A DNA stretch of 6,059 nucleotides, from NCBI GenBank assembly GCA_905479515.1, contig CAJQMX010000268.1, positions 1 to 6,059 on the forward strand, read 5' to 3'. This stretch comes from an uncultured Parasphingopyxis sp. (lineage in GTDB: Bacteria > Pseudomonadota > Alphaproteobacteria > Sphingomonadales > Sphingomonadaceae). Shown here one piece after another: positions 1 through 6,036 of this stretch (positions are counted from its first letter, which is position 1; each line of letters begins with the position of its first letter). The notes below the pieces were generated by a model. That model saw nothing but the letters and a program-made list of their open reading frames with translations. It was not told where the DNA came from and ran no database searches. The translations under genes and the position numbers were made by a program.

Positions 1-548
1 ACGATGCTTTCAGAAGCGTAGAGCGTCAGATCGGCGCCGGAAGAAACATCGGCGACGGCGTTCTCACATTTAAGGCTTTCGGCGTCGAGATCAGCGCCGC
101 TGCTGCCGTCGGCTTTAATTGTCGCGCATGTGCCGCTGAGGCTTGCATCCGCGCCACTCGACACAGAGGCGCTGAACTCGCCGGCGTCGATGCCGGTTGC
201 CGTTACGTCCGAGCCGCTGGAGGCGTCGACGCCGTTAAGCTCGGGCATGTTGACGTAAACCACCACTTTCCATTTGCGGCCGGGTGAAAAGAAAGACCTG
301 TCGCGCACGCGCGCGATTTCGAGAGTATCTCCATCGCGCTCAATACGCAGGCGCTCCAGCGCCTCGGGCTCGCCTTCCGCGCGGACCGAATAGGCGCCGC
401 CGACGCTCACCTCAACATCAACGCCAGCGGAGGCGTCGATGTCGGAAAAACCTGAAAAATCGTAAGTTTGTGTTTCAGCATGGGCGAACGTCAGGGCGCT
501 CAATGCAGCCGCGCTGGCCGCCATGATAAAGGTGACAGGTTTCGACAT
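1..548 (-). CDS. Secreted DUF2807 (GIN-domain) beta-helix protein, C-terminus off the left edge
   Basis: The frame is open from an ATG at 546-548 to the left edge with no stop, giving 182 complete codons, so the gene is partial at its 3' end. Residues 1-24 form a signal peptide: a Lys near the start, a hydrophobic Ala/Leu-rich core and a likely cleavage after AHA, before ETQTYD. The mature part matches the DUF2807 layout: an opening YDFSGFSDIDASAG segment, then beta-strand-rich sequence, then repeats marked by Ser-Ser-Gly at residues 110, 130, 149 and 169 (about 19-20 residues apart), as expected for rungs of a right-handed beta-helix. The only two cysteines visible are C141 and C161, on adjacent repeats. 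An AGGG Shine-Dalgarno-like stretch lies 7 bases before the ATG. The start is 62 bases downstream of the stop of a paralogue on the same strand, which suggests co-transcription. The family is widespread in envelopes but its function is poorly known. No catalytic motif is visible, and I assign no specific role. Confidence 0.85.
   Translation of the reverse strand, partial: MSKPVTFIMAASAAALSALTFAHAETQTYDFSGFSDIDASAGVDVEVSVGGAYSVRAEGEPEALERLRIERDGDTLEIARVRDRSFFSPGRKWKVVVYVNMPELNGVDASSGSDVTATGIDAGEFSASVSSGADASLSGTCATIKADGSSGADLDAESLKCENAVADVSSGADLTLYASESI
36..221 (-). repeat. SSG-centred coding repeats of the left DUF2807 gene
   Basis: Four Ser-Ser-Gly-(Ser/Ala)-Asp units occur at residues 110, 130, 149 and 169 of the partial protein, a period of about 19-20 codons (57-60 bases). 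The DNA is similar but not identical between units, so this is an old protein-level repeat and not a recent DNA duplication. It probably reflects successive beta-helix rungs. Confidence 0.65.
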
Positions 549-610
549 TTGATTTCCCTTCTTTTTCGAACGGCGTTTTCACGCTCTTATTGTTCTTCTC
601 CGGTTGCTTG

Positions 611-1267
611 TTAGTCCCGCGTCGCCGTCACCGGCGTCTTGATCTTGATGCGCCCGCCTGAAGAGCGGTCAATATTGACGCGCTCGGGCGATCCGAACAC
701 CGCCATATGACCGCCGCTGGACGCGTCGCCCACAAGCGCTTTGAGAACAGTGACCTCGCCATGGCCGCCGCTTGAAACGTCGACATTGGCGCTGCTGCAG
801 ATCAGCGCGCGCGCATCGAGATTGGCGCCGCTGGAAATGTCGACTGTGCAATCGTCGCTGCGTCCTGCGATCACGGCGAAGGAGCCGCTTGATAAGTCGG
901 CGTTGAAGCGGCGCGAATCGATATCTTCGAGGGTCGAATGCGATCCGGAAGATGCGTCGAGGGCCTTGATCTCCGGCGTTGTCACGAAAACAGTGTAATC
1001 GGCTTTTTTCTGATGCCAGCGCAGCCGGTTCCACTCGCGGCTGAGATAGAGGACACCGCTTTTCACCTCGATTTCAAAATCGCTGTAATCGCCTTCATCC
1101 GTTTCAACCGCGATTGACTGTTTGCCTCCCGCCTTGGCGACGAGTTTCAGGCCGGCCGAAATATCGATGCTGTCAAAAGCGGCGAGGTCATAGCTCCGGG
1201 TTTCCGCGGCGGCAGGCAAGCTCAGCGCACAGGCGGCGATTCCGGAGAGGAAAAAAGGTCTCAACAT
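611..1267 (-). CDS. Secreted DUF2807 (GIN-domain) beta-helix protein, complete paralogue
   Basis: This 218-residue protein starts at an ATG preceded by a good Shine-Dalgarno (TAGGAG at 1275-1280, 7-base spacing), which supports the start. Residues 1-21 are a signal peptide (MLRPFF, an Ala/Leu core, and AAA before ETRSYD), so it is probably periplasmic or surface-exposed. The mature region begins YDLAAFDSIDISAG, collinear with the YDFSGFSDIDASAG of the downstream gene. Six Ser-Ser-Gly units follow at residues 106, 126, 145, 165, 183 and 202, spaced 18-20 residues, consistent with a right-handed parallel beta-helix. Besides one Cys in the signal peptide, the only cysteines are C140 and C157, on neighbouring repeats and roughly matching the pair in the paralogue. 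It ends at a TAA 62 bases before the paralogue, so the two are probably one transcript. No enzymatic motif or lipobox is seen. The biochemical role is unknown, and envelope structure or adhesion is only a family-level guess. Confidence 0.9.
   Translation of the reverse strand: MLRPFFLSGIAACALSLPAAAETRSYDLAAFDSIDISAGLKLVAKAGGKQSIAVETDEGDYSDFEIEVKSGVLYLSREWNRLRWHQKKADYTVFVTTPEIKALDASSGSHSTLEDIDSRRFNADLSSGSFAVIAGRSDDCTVDISSGANLDARALICSSANVDVSSGGHGEVTVLKALVGDASSGGHMAVFGSPERVNIDRSSGGRIKIKTPVTATRD
656..952 (-). repeat. SSG-centred coding repeats of the complete DUF2807 gene
   Basis: Six units with Ser-Ser-Gly at their centre run from residue 106 to residue 204, with steps of 20, 19, 20, 18 and 19 codons. 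The codons around the units vary, so the conservation is at protein level. The regular step of about 19 residues fits one turn of a beta-helix per unit. Confidence 0.7.
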
Positions 1268-1301
1268 AGGTCAACTCCTAAGGGTCTACGCAACGCCCCA
1301 A

Positions 1302-1327
1302 GGCCTTCATGCTGCCATGAGGGGGCC
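1302..1327. repeat. Imperfect inverted repeat between kinase and DUF2807 genes
   Basis: Outer arms GGCC (1302-1305 and 1324-1327) and inner arms TCATG/CATGA (1307-1311 and 1316-1320) enclose a 4-base loop, with a 1-versus-3 base internal bulge. It lies in the 133-base gap after the kinase stop and before the DUF2807 start. On the minus strand no T-run follows, so it is not a classical intrinsic terminator. It could be a weak transcript end for the kinase operon or a structured leader of the DUF2807 transcript. The rest of the gap shows no convincing sigma-70 or EcfG promoter. Confidence 0.35.
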
Positions 1328-1400
1328 GGGAATGCGAGCCGAATGCGCCCAACTGCCCCAAATCTGCGAGGAAGGGCGGAAAAGGTTGATTTCTTTAGCC

Positions 1401-2780
1401 TTATTCAGCCGGGGAAAAAGGGTAAATCACGGCCAAACGGAGGCCAGGCCCTTGTCCCAGACCGCTCTCGCCGCGTTCTATTTCTCCACCCAGCGCGGCG
1501 ACCAGGCTGTCGATGATCCGCCGCCCAAGGCCGCCATGGGGGTTGGCGGGCCCCTCACTCAGACCGACGCCATCATCTTCAACAATTAGAGCGCACTGCT
1601 CGGCGCTGGGGTCATGGTCAAAGGTGACTCGGATAAGACCGCTTTCGCGGCCCGTGAACGCATATTTCGCCGCATTGGTGACCATCTCGGAAACGAGAAC
1701 GCCAATCGTGACAGCGTCTCGTGAGGGAATGTTGAAATTGCCGACATCGGTTGTGATGTTGATATTCTGTTCGAAATTCAGGTTGGTTTTGAGATCGGCG
1801 ACAATTTGTTCGATGAAATGACGGGACGCGACGACTTCATGGTTTGTATTCATCGCGAGCCGGCGTTGTGTGGCGGCGATGGAGAGAACCCGCCCACGCG
1901 CAGCGCGTAAGGTGGATTTGGCTTCTTCGCCGCCCACCTGATTCGCCTGGAGAGAGAGAAAAGACGCTACGAGCTGCAGACTGTTGCCGACGCGGTGATG
2001 AAGGTCGCGCAACAAGGATTCAACGCGAAGATTTTCCTCCTCCAGGGAGATTTTCGCCTCTTCAAGTTCTTTTGTCCGTTCAGCGACATGTTGCTCAAGT
2101 TCGGTGTTAAGCTCCAAAATCTCGGTGGTTCGAACTGTCTGCAAACGATTTTGTTCGCGCAACATGGCGAGCTGCAAGAGGAGCAAGCCTGAAATAATGG
2201 CGAGCGATCCAAGGATGATCTGTCCGACCAGCCGATCGGTTCTGTTTTGCTCAACCCGGCGCATTTGCAGCAGCGTTTGTTCCTCCTGGATCAATATCGA
2301 TATCATGTCGTTGAACTGGGCGAGGAGGGCGTCGACATTGCTTCGTCGGACAAGCGTTTCCCGGTCTTCGCCGTCGCCCGCCGCTACGTTTTTAACCGCC
2401 CGCATGAGCGAATCGGTAATGTTTTTCGCCTGAATGTCGATATTGTCGAGGCGAAGCTGTTGCGCGGGGTTGTCGCGCGTCAGCTCCCGTATTGTCTGGC
2501 GGGCTTCTTCATAATCCGACAGCGCGGTTTCATAATCGGTCAAATATTGTTCATCGCGCGTGATCAGGTAAGCGCGCTCGCCGATGACGGCGCCCTGAAT
2601 GCTGCTTTGATATTTCAGCGCTTCGGTGATGATGGTGATTGTGTGCGTGACAAGAGCATCGGCGCGTGTGCTTGCCTGATTTACAAAAAATGCAGCGGCC
2701 GCCGCCGCAAAAAGCACCAGCAGACCCATACCGACGGAAACAAAGGCGATGAGACCGCGTTGCCGCCGCGTCAACGTCAT
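1401..2780 (-). CDS. Membrane sensor histidine kinase, CHASE3 + HisKA_2, likely partner of PhyR
   Basis: This 459-residue protein has a positively charged N-terminus (MTLTRRQRG) followed by a TM segment at about 9-33. A periplasmic CHASE3-type helical sensor covers about 34-184, with the typical GERAYLITRDEQYL stretch and DNPAQQLRLD. A second TM lies at about 186-206 and a charged coiled-coil linker at about 207-255. The HisKA_2 phosphoacceptor segment is LLRDLHHRVGNSLQ, with H262 of the HRxxN motif as the likely phosphorylated residue. The HATPase domain has the N box SEMVTNAAKYAF (E365, N369), the G1 box DDGVGL (402-407) and the glycine-rich PHGGLGRR. HisKA_2 and HWE kinases are the usual partners of PhyR in the alphaproteobacterial general stress response. 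The gene starts 80 bases after the phyR stop on the same strand, so the two probably form one operon. Its ribosome site is weak (GGAA, 10-base spacing). It lacks the WxE motif of strict HWE kinases. The ligand cannot be read from sequence, and kinase versus phosphatase bias is unknown. Confidence 0.9.
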   Translation of the reverse strand: MTLTRRQRGLIAFVSVGMGLLVLFAAAAAAFFVNQASTRADALVTHTITIITEALKYQSSIQGAVIGERAYLITRDEQYLTDYETALSDYEEARQTIRELTRDNPAQQLRLDNIDIQAKNITDSLMRAVKNVAAGDGEDRETLVRRSNVDALLAQFNDMISILIQEEQTLLQMRRVEQNRTDRLVGQIILGSLAIISGLLLLQLAMLREQNRLQTVRTTEILELNTELEQHVAERTKELEEAKISLEEENLRVESLLRDLHHRVGNSLQLVASFLSLQANQVGGEEAKSTLRAARGRVLSIAATQRRLAMNTNHEVVASRHFIEQIVADLKTNLNFEQNINITTDVGNFNIPSRDAVTIGVLVSEMVTNAAKYAFTGRESGLIRVTFDHDPSAEQCALIVEDDGVGLSEGPANPHGGLGRRIIDSLVAALGGEIERGESGLGQGPGLRLAVIYPFSPAE

Positions 2781-2860
2781 TGCAGGCGAATTCCGAAAGG
2801 ATCGCAGGCGGGGCGTCGCCGAAAAGAGAGAGGGTTAAGGTTGCGCATGGGTAGGGTGAC

Positions 2861-3643
2861 TTATTTTATGATTCCGGCCCGCGGCATGGACAGGCCATGC
2901 ACAATAGCTGCTCGAAGGGCGCGTTCCTCAAAGGGTTTCGTCAGGATAAAGGTGGGATCATAGTCACTGCCGCTCAAGACATCATCAGGGTAAGCGGTCA
3001 GGAAAATCGCAATCACCGGAAGCTCCGATGTGATGTCGCGCACGGCGTCAAGACCGGTCCGGCCTGCGCCGAGATCATAATCCGCCATCACCACATCTGG
3101 TTTATGCTGATGCGCCAGGCGGACCGCATCTTCGGCGTTGCGCGCCGTTGCAACGACATCAAGGCCGATCATTTCCAACGTCGCAGCGACCTCAAGCGCA
3201 ATCACCGGTTCATCTTCGACAACAAGGGCTGTGCCTGAAACCTGCGTCGCCGCGATCAGTTTGCGTTCTTCCGCAAGCATGCGTTTCGCTTCATCGGAAT
3301 CGATATCCAGAAGCGCCGCCGCCTTGCTGCTGTCGATCCCGATCACGTCAACAAGAAGGACAAGCTGACGCGGCGGCTCCGCAGTGAAGGGACGGGCAGC
3401 GAGCACGGACCGATTCGAAAAGGCAGCGCCGCTCTCCGTCGGGGCGCTCCGCCAGGCGTCATAGAAGGCGCGGAAGACAGCCACTTGCCGTTCGCGATCG
3501 GAAAGACCTTCCAGTGAGGCGTAGTCGAAGTTGCTGAGGGCTGCTGCTGCAATTTCGTCCCCCAGAAACTGGTCGGAGGTGACGGCCCGCGCAAACTGAC
3601 GAACAAAGCGAAGGTCTTTTTCAAACGGCGTCAATCTGGACAT
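2861..3643 (-). CDS. phyR: PhyR-type response regulator: sigma-like domain fused to receiver
   Basis: At 260 residues it is close to the usual PhyR length (about 265). The N-terminal half (about 1-135) is an EcfG-like domain. Residues 8-65 resemble sigma region 2 (LRFVRQFARAVTSDQFLGDE), and 88-130 resemble region 4 (EPPRQLVLLVDVIGIDSSKAAALL). The C-terminal receiver (about 138-250) carries the acidic pair E143/D144, phosphoacceptor D188 in VVMADYDLG, T216 in IFLTAYP and K236 in ILTKPF. The sigma-like-then-receiver order is diagnostic of PhyR. In this family the phosphorylated protein binds the anti-sigma factor NepR and releases the sigma factor EcfG; PhyR itself does not drive transcription. 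It acts in the cytoplasm. The kinase gene follows 80 bases downstream. A perfect EcfG-type promoter lies 53 bases before the ATG, implying autoregulation. The Shine-Dalgarno is weak (only GAG near the ATG), so the exact start is slightly uncertain. The sigma-like half is divergent from those I know. Confidence 0.92.
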   Translation of the reverse strand: MSRLTPFEKDLRFVRQFARAVTSDQFLGDEIAAAALSNFDYASLEGLSDRERQVAVFRAFYDAWRSAPTESGAAFSNRSVLAARPFTAEPPRQLVLLVDVIGIDSSKAAALLDIDSDEAKRMLAEERKLIAATQVSGTALVVEDEPVIALEVAATLEMIGLDVVATARNAEDAVRLAHQHKPDVVMADYDLGAGRTGLDAVRDITSELPVIAIFLTAYPDDVLSGSDYDPTFILTKPFEERALRAAIVHGLSMPRAGIIK

Positions 3644-3695
3644 TGGGTACTCGGCCGGGATTTTTTAACTCTGCGCGTATGGGTTGGCATCTAGT

Positions 3696-3720
3696 AACGC
3701 CTATGCGCTGGAAAAGTTCC
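3696..3720 (-). promoter_or_regulatory. EcfG-type general stress response promoter of phyR
   Basis: Read on the minus strand, GGAAC (3716-3720) is followed by exactly 16 bases and CGTT (3696-3699). This matches the GGAAC-N16/17-CGTT consensus described for alphaproteobacterial EcfG sigma factors. Transcription would start a few bases past the CGTT, leaving a leader of about 45 bases before the phyR ATG. No other GGAAC in the window has a CGTT at the right spacing. Its position directly in front of a GSR regulator makes chance unlikely. Confidence 0.8.
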
Positions 3721-3737
3721 CGTCCAGCAATGGGACT
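3712..3737 (-). terminator. Possible weak terminator after isocitrate dehydrogenase
   Basis: On the minus strand AGTCCC (3732-3737) can pair with GGGAACT (3715-3721) with one bulged base, around a 10-base loop. The 3' arm runs into only four T residues. The stem is short, so this is a weak candidate. Its 3' arm overlaps the -35 element of the phyR promoter. Some read-through from the upstream gene into phyR is likely. Confidence 0.2.
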
Positions 3738-3745
3738 CCCGGACC

Positions 3746-4960
3746 TTAAGCCCCCATCGCCTTGCGGAAGTTTTCATCAACTTTTTCAAGGAATCCGGAG
3801 GTTGTCAGCCATTTCTGCTCGGCGCCGATGAGGAGGGCGAGATCCTTGGTCATATAGCCGGATTCGACCGTCTTGATCACGGTCTGTTCAAGGGTCTTGG
3901 CGAAGTTGATGAGCGCTTCATTGTTGTCGAGCTTGCCGCGATGGGCGAGGCCGCGCGTCCAGGCGTAGATCGAGGCGATGGAGTTGGTCGAGGTTTCCTC
4001 GCCGCGCTGATGGGCGCGGAAGTGGCGGGTGACTGTGCCGTGAGCCGCTTCGGCTTCCACGGTTTTCCCGTCTGGCGTCATCAGCACGGAGGTCATCAGG
4101 CCGAGCGAGCCATATCCTTGGGCCACTGTGTCGGATTGCACATCGCCATCATAGTTCTTGCACGCCCAGACATAACCGCCGGACCATTTCAGGCAGGCCG
4201 CCACCATGTCGTCGATCAGGCGGTGCTCATAGGTAAGGCCGTGCTCGGCGAATTTCTCTTTGAACTCGGCCTCATACATGTCGGCGAAAATGTCTTTGAA
4301 ACGGCCGTCATATTTTTTGAGGATGGTGTTCTTGGTCGACAGATACAGCGGATATTTGCGCTGAAGGGCGTAGTTGAAGCACGCGCGTGCAAAATCCGTG
4401 ATCGAATCATCGAGATTGTACATGCCCATATAGATGCCGGCTGAAGGCGCGTCGAAAACTTCCTGCTCCTGAACTTCGCCGTTCTCGCCTTCCCATTTCA
4501 TGGTCAGCTTGCCCTTGCCGGGGAACAACATGTCGGACGCCCGGTACTGGTCGCCGAAAGCGTGGCGGCCGATGATTACCGGCTGGGTCCAGCCCGGAAC
4601 GAGGCGCGGCACGTTGCGCATGATAATCGGCTCGCGAAAGACGACGCCGCCGAGAATGTTGCGGATCGTGCCGTTGGGTGAGCGCCACATTTTCTTGAGG
4701 CCGAATTCCTCAACGCGCGCTTCGTCAGGCGTGATGGTGGCGCATTTGACCGCCACCCCGTATTTTTTCGTTGCTTCCGCCGCATCCACGGTGATCTGGT
4801 CGTCGGTCGCGTCGCGGCTTTCCATGCCAAGATCGAAATATTTCAGGTCGACATCAAGATAGGGGTGGATGAGCTTGTCCTTGATCATCTGCCAGATGAT
4901 CCGGGTCATCTCGTCCCCGTCCATTTCAACGACTGGATTATCGACTTTGATTTTTTGCAT
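3746..4960 (-). CDS. icd: NADP-dependent isocitrate dehydrogenase, homodimeric eukaryote-like type
   Basis: The product (404 residues) converts isocitrate and NADP+ to 2-oxoglutarate, CO2 and NADPH in the cytoplasmic TCA cycle. It belongs to the subfamily shared by alphaproteobacteria and eukaryotic IDH1/IDH2, not the E. coli type. Active-site residues fall at the human IDH1 numbers: T77, S94 and N96 in RSPNGTIR, R100, R109, and R132 in GRHAFG. The metal-binding aspartates are D273 and D277 in YDGDVQSD. K210 in LSTKNT corresponds to the human catalytic lysine with a two-residue offset. The NADP-binding stretch [10 protein letters not shown] (304-313) is present. The length is typical and nothing is broken. 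The start is supported by an AGGA ribosome site 6 bases before the ATG (4967-4970). It is transcribed divergently from trmJ across a 152-base spacer. phyR follows 102 bases downstream on the same strand but has its own stress promoter. Confidence 0.97.
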   Translation of the reverse strand: MQKIKVDNPVVEMDGDEMTRIIWQMIKDKLIHPYLDVDLKYFDLGMESRDATDDQITVDAAEATKKYGVAVKCATITPDEARVEEFGLKKMWRSPNGTIRNILGGVVFREPIIMRNVPRLVPGWTQPVIIGRHAFGDQYRASDMLFPGKGKLTMKWEGENGEVQEQEVFDAPSAGIYMGMYNLDDSITDFARACFNYALQRKYPLYLSTKNTILKKYDGRFKDIFADMYEAEFKEKFAEHGLTYEHRLIDDMVAACLKWSGGYVWACKNYDGDVQSDTVAQGYGSLGLMTSVLMTPDGKTVEAEAAHGTVTRHFRAHQRGEETSTNSIASIYAWTRGLAHRGKLDNNEALINFAKTLEQTVIKTVESGYMTKDLALLIGAEQKWLTTSGFLEKVDENFRKAMGA

Positions 4961-4982
4961 GGAATTTCCTACCGGACTGCTT

Positions 4983-5005
4983 GGGCGTGCTTGGACGGCA
5001 TGCCC
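4983..5005. repeat. Imperfect inverted repeat in the icd-trmJ divergent spacer
   Basis: Arms GGGCGTGC (4983-4990) and GCATGCCC (4998-5005) are reverse complements at 7 of 8 positions, with 7 bases between them. The element lies 22 bases upstream of the icd start. It could be an operator for a dimeric regulator or a hairpin in the icd leader. The remainder of the 152-base spacer shows no clear factor site. Confidence 0.35.
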
Positions 5006-5020
5006 GCTGGAGACTAATCT
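4991..5020 (+). promoter_or_regulatory. Candidate housekeeping promoter for trmJ
   Basis: TTGGAC (4991-4996) and TAATCT (5015-5020) are separated by 18 bases, a fair match to a sigma-70 -35/-10 pair. It would start transcription about 85 bases before the trmJ ATG. Alphaproteobacterial -10 elements are loosely conserved, so this is tentative. No comparably convincing minus-strand promoter for icd was found in the spacer. Confidence 0.3.
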
Positions 5021-5112
5021 GTGATGGGTGTTGCGGGGCTCTTAGCATCGTGCAGGGGCCGATGAAAAGAGGCAGCCCGGAACCTAATGGCCGCTGAAGA
5101 GATATCGAGCAT

Positions 5113-5946
5113 ATGAAGAAGAAACCGGACGATGAGCAGTCTGCGCCAGGGCGGGCTCCCACGATTGAGCGAATCGCACGGCGGGATGGGCGCGGCGACC
5201 TCAAAGCCGCGCCGATTTTCGTCCTTGTTGAGCCGCAAATGGGGGAAAATATCGGCGCCGCGGCCCGGGCCATGCTCAATTTCGGGCTTTCGGGCCTGAG
5301 GCTGGTCAATCCGAGAGATGGCTGGCCCAATGAAAAGGCCGGGGCCATGGCCGCAGGCGCCTCCATCGTCATTGACCGCGCGGAGGTGTTCGAGACCACG
5401 CGGCAGGCCCTGGCCGACTGTCATTATGTGCTGGCGACTACGGCGCGTCCGCGTGAAGTCATCCTGCCGGTGCTAGACCCGGGCGAGGCTGCTCAGGAGC
5501 TTCGGCGGCGGGTTGAACGCGGTGAGCGCTGCGCTGTGATGTTTGGCGGCGAACGCTCCGGTCTAGCCAATGACGATGTGATGCGCGCTGACGCTATCGT
5601 ATCGATTCCGGTCAATCCTGCTTTCGCCTCGCTCAATTTAGGACAGGCGGCGATGATCGTCGCCTATGAATGGGCGCGGGCGCAGGGGCAAACGGCGCTG
5701 GCGTCAGAGCTCTACGAGCATGAACCGGCGACCAGGGAAAATTTCGAGCGGCTGTTCGATCATTTGGTCACTGAACTTGATGACGCCGGGTACTTCCTTG
5801 TTCCGGAAAAGCGGGTTGCGTTTACCCGCAATATAAAAGCGGCGCTGATGAGGGCCGGGCTGACCGAAGCGGAGGTGCGGACCTTACGCGGCGTCATCAA
5901 GGCGCTGGTGGGCGGTCGCCGCGGCGGTGATGACAGTCGGCGGTGA
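5113..5946 (+). CDS. trmJ: SPOUT-family tRNA 2'-O-methyltransferase, TrmJ type
   Basis: The product (277 residues) is a SpoU/TrmH-class RNA 2'-O-ribose methyltransferase. Family members of the TrmJ branch use S-adenosylmethionine to methylate the nucleotide at position 32 of the tRNA anticodon loop. Motif 1 is GENIGAAARAM (N46, R52), motif 2 is MFGGERSGL (143-151) and motif 3 is IPVNPAFASLNLGQAAM (165-181). These form the knotted cofactor-binding fold. A helical C-terminal extension follows (about 205-268, NFERLFDHLV to VIKALVG), typical of TrmJ. The domain is preceded by about 32 charged, probably disordered residues not found in E. coli TrmJ. An in-frame TGA at 5095-5097 limits the start: ATG 5113 is the first ATG after it, although the ribosome site is weak (GAAGAG, 11-base spacing). 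The next ATG, inside motif 1, would destroy the fold. It diverges from icd and ends 90 bases before a possible next gene. Confidence 0.92.
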   Translation: MKKKPDDEQSAPGRAPTIERIARRDGRGDLKAAPIFVLVEPQMGENIGAAARAMLNFGLSGLRLVNPRDGWPNEKAGAMAAGASIVIDRAEVFETTRQALADCHYVLATTARPREVILPVLDPGEAAQELRRRVERGERCAVMFGGERSGLANDDVMRADAIVSIPVNPAFASLNLGQAAMIVAYEWARAQGQTALASELYEHEPATRENFERLFDHLVTELDDAGYFLVPEKRVAFTRNIKAALMRAGLTEAEVRTLRGVIKALVGGRRGGDDSRR

Positions 5947-6036
5947 CCTGAATTTTCATGGCGGGTCAGTGCTGGACAGAAGCGCCTGCGCCAGCAAAAA
6001 TTGATCTGATAGAGACAGTTCCGGTGGTCAAGCAGA

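Noticed and set aside
284..526. Short Arg-rich open frame on the plus strand at the left
   Set aside because: It is antisense to the DUF2807 coding region, which is supported by signal peptide and repeats. Its Arg-rich composition is typical of a shadow frame.
1317..1589. Plus-strand frame of 90 codons starting inside the hairpin after the kinase
   Set aside because: Most of it is antisense to the kinase ATPase domain, and it has no recognisable motif or convincing ribosome site.
2247..2963. Long open frame of 238 codons on the plus strand opposite the kinase and the end of phyR
   Set aside because: It is antisense to two well-supported genes, spans their intergenic gap, and its translation shows no recognisable domain. 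Long antisense frames are common opposite GC-rich coding sequence.
3941..4444. Open frame of 167 codons on the plus strand inside icd
   Set aside because: It lies wholly antisense to isocitrate dehydrogenase, whose residues are intact and conserved throughout. No ribosome site or family motif supports it.
4595..4613. GGAAC followed by CGTT on the plus strand inside icd
   Set aside because: The spacing is only 10 bases instead of 16-17, and it lies inside a coding region facing no gene start.
5079..5112. GGAAC just upstream of trmJ as a second EcfG promoter
   Set aside because: No CGTT or GTT occurs 16-18 bases downstream; the bases there read GATATC-like sequence. Its position would also leave almost no leader.
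4938..5424. Two overlapping minus-strand frames across the icd-trmJ spacer and the 5' part of trmJ
   Set aside because: They run antisense to conserved TrmJ motif 1, have low-complexity Pro/Arg/Ser-rich translations, and show no domain.
5947..6036. Possible C-terminal end of a minus-strand gene entering from the right
   Set aside because: One minus-strand frame stays open through here, but only by running on into antisense of trmJ; the region is less GC-rich than the genes and shows no recognisable protein.
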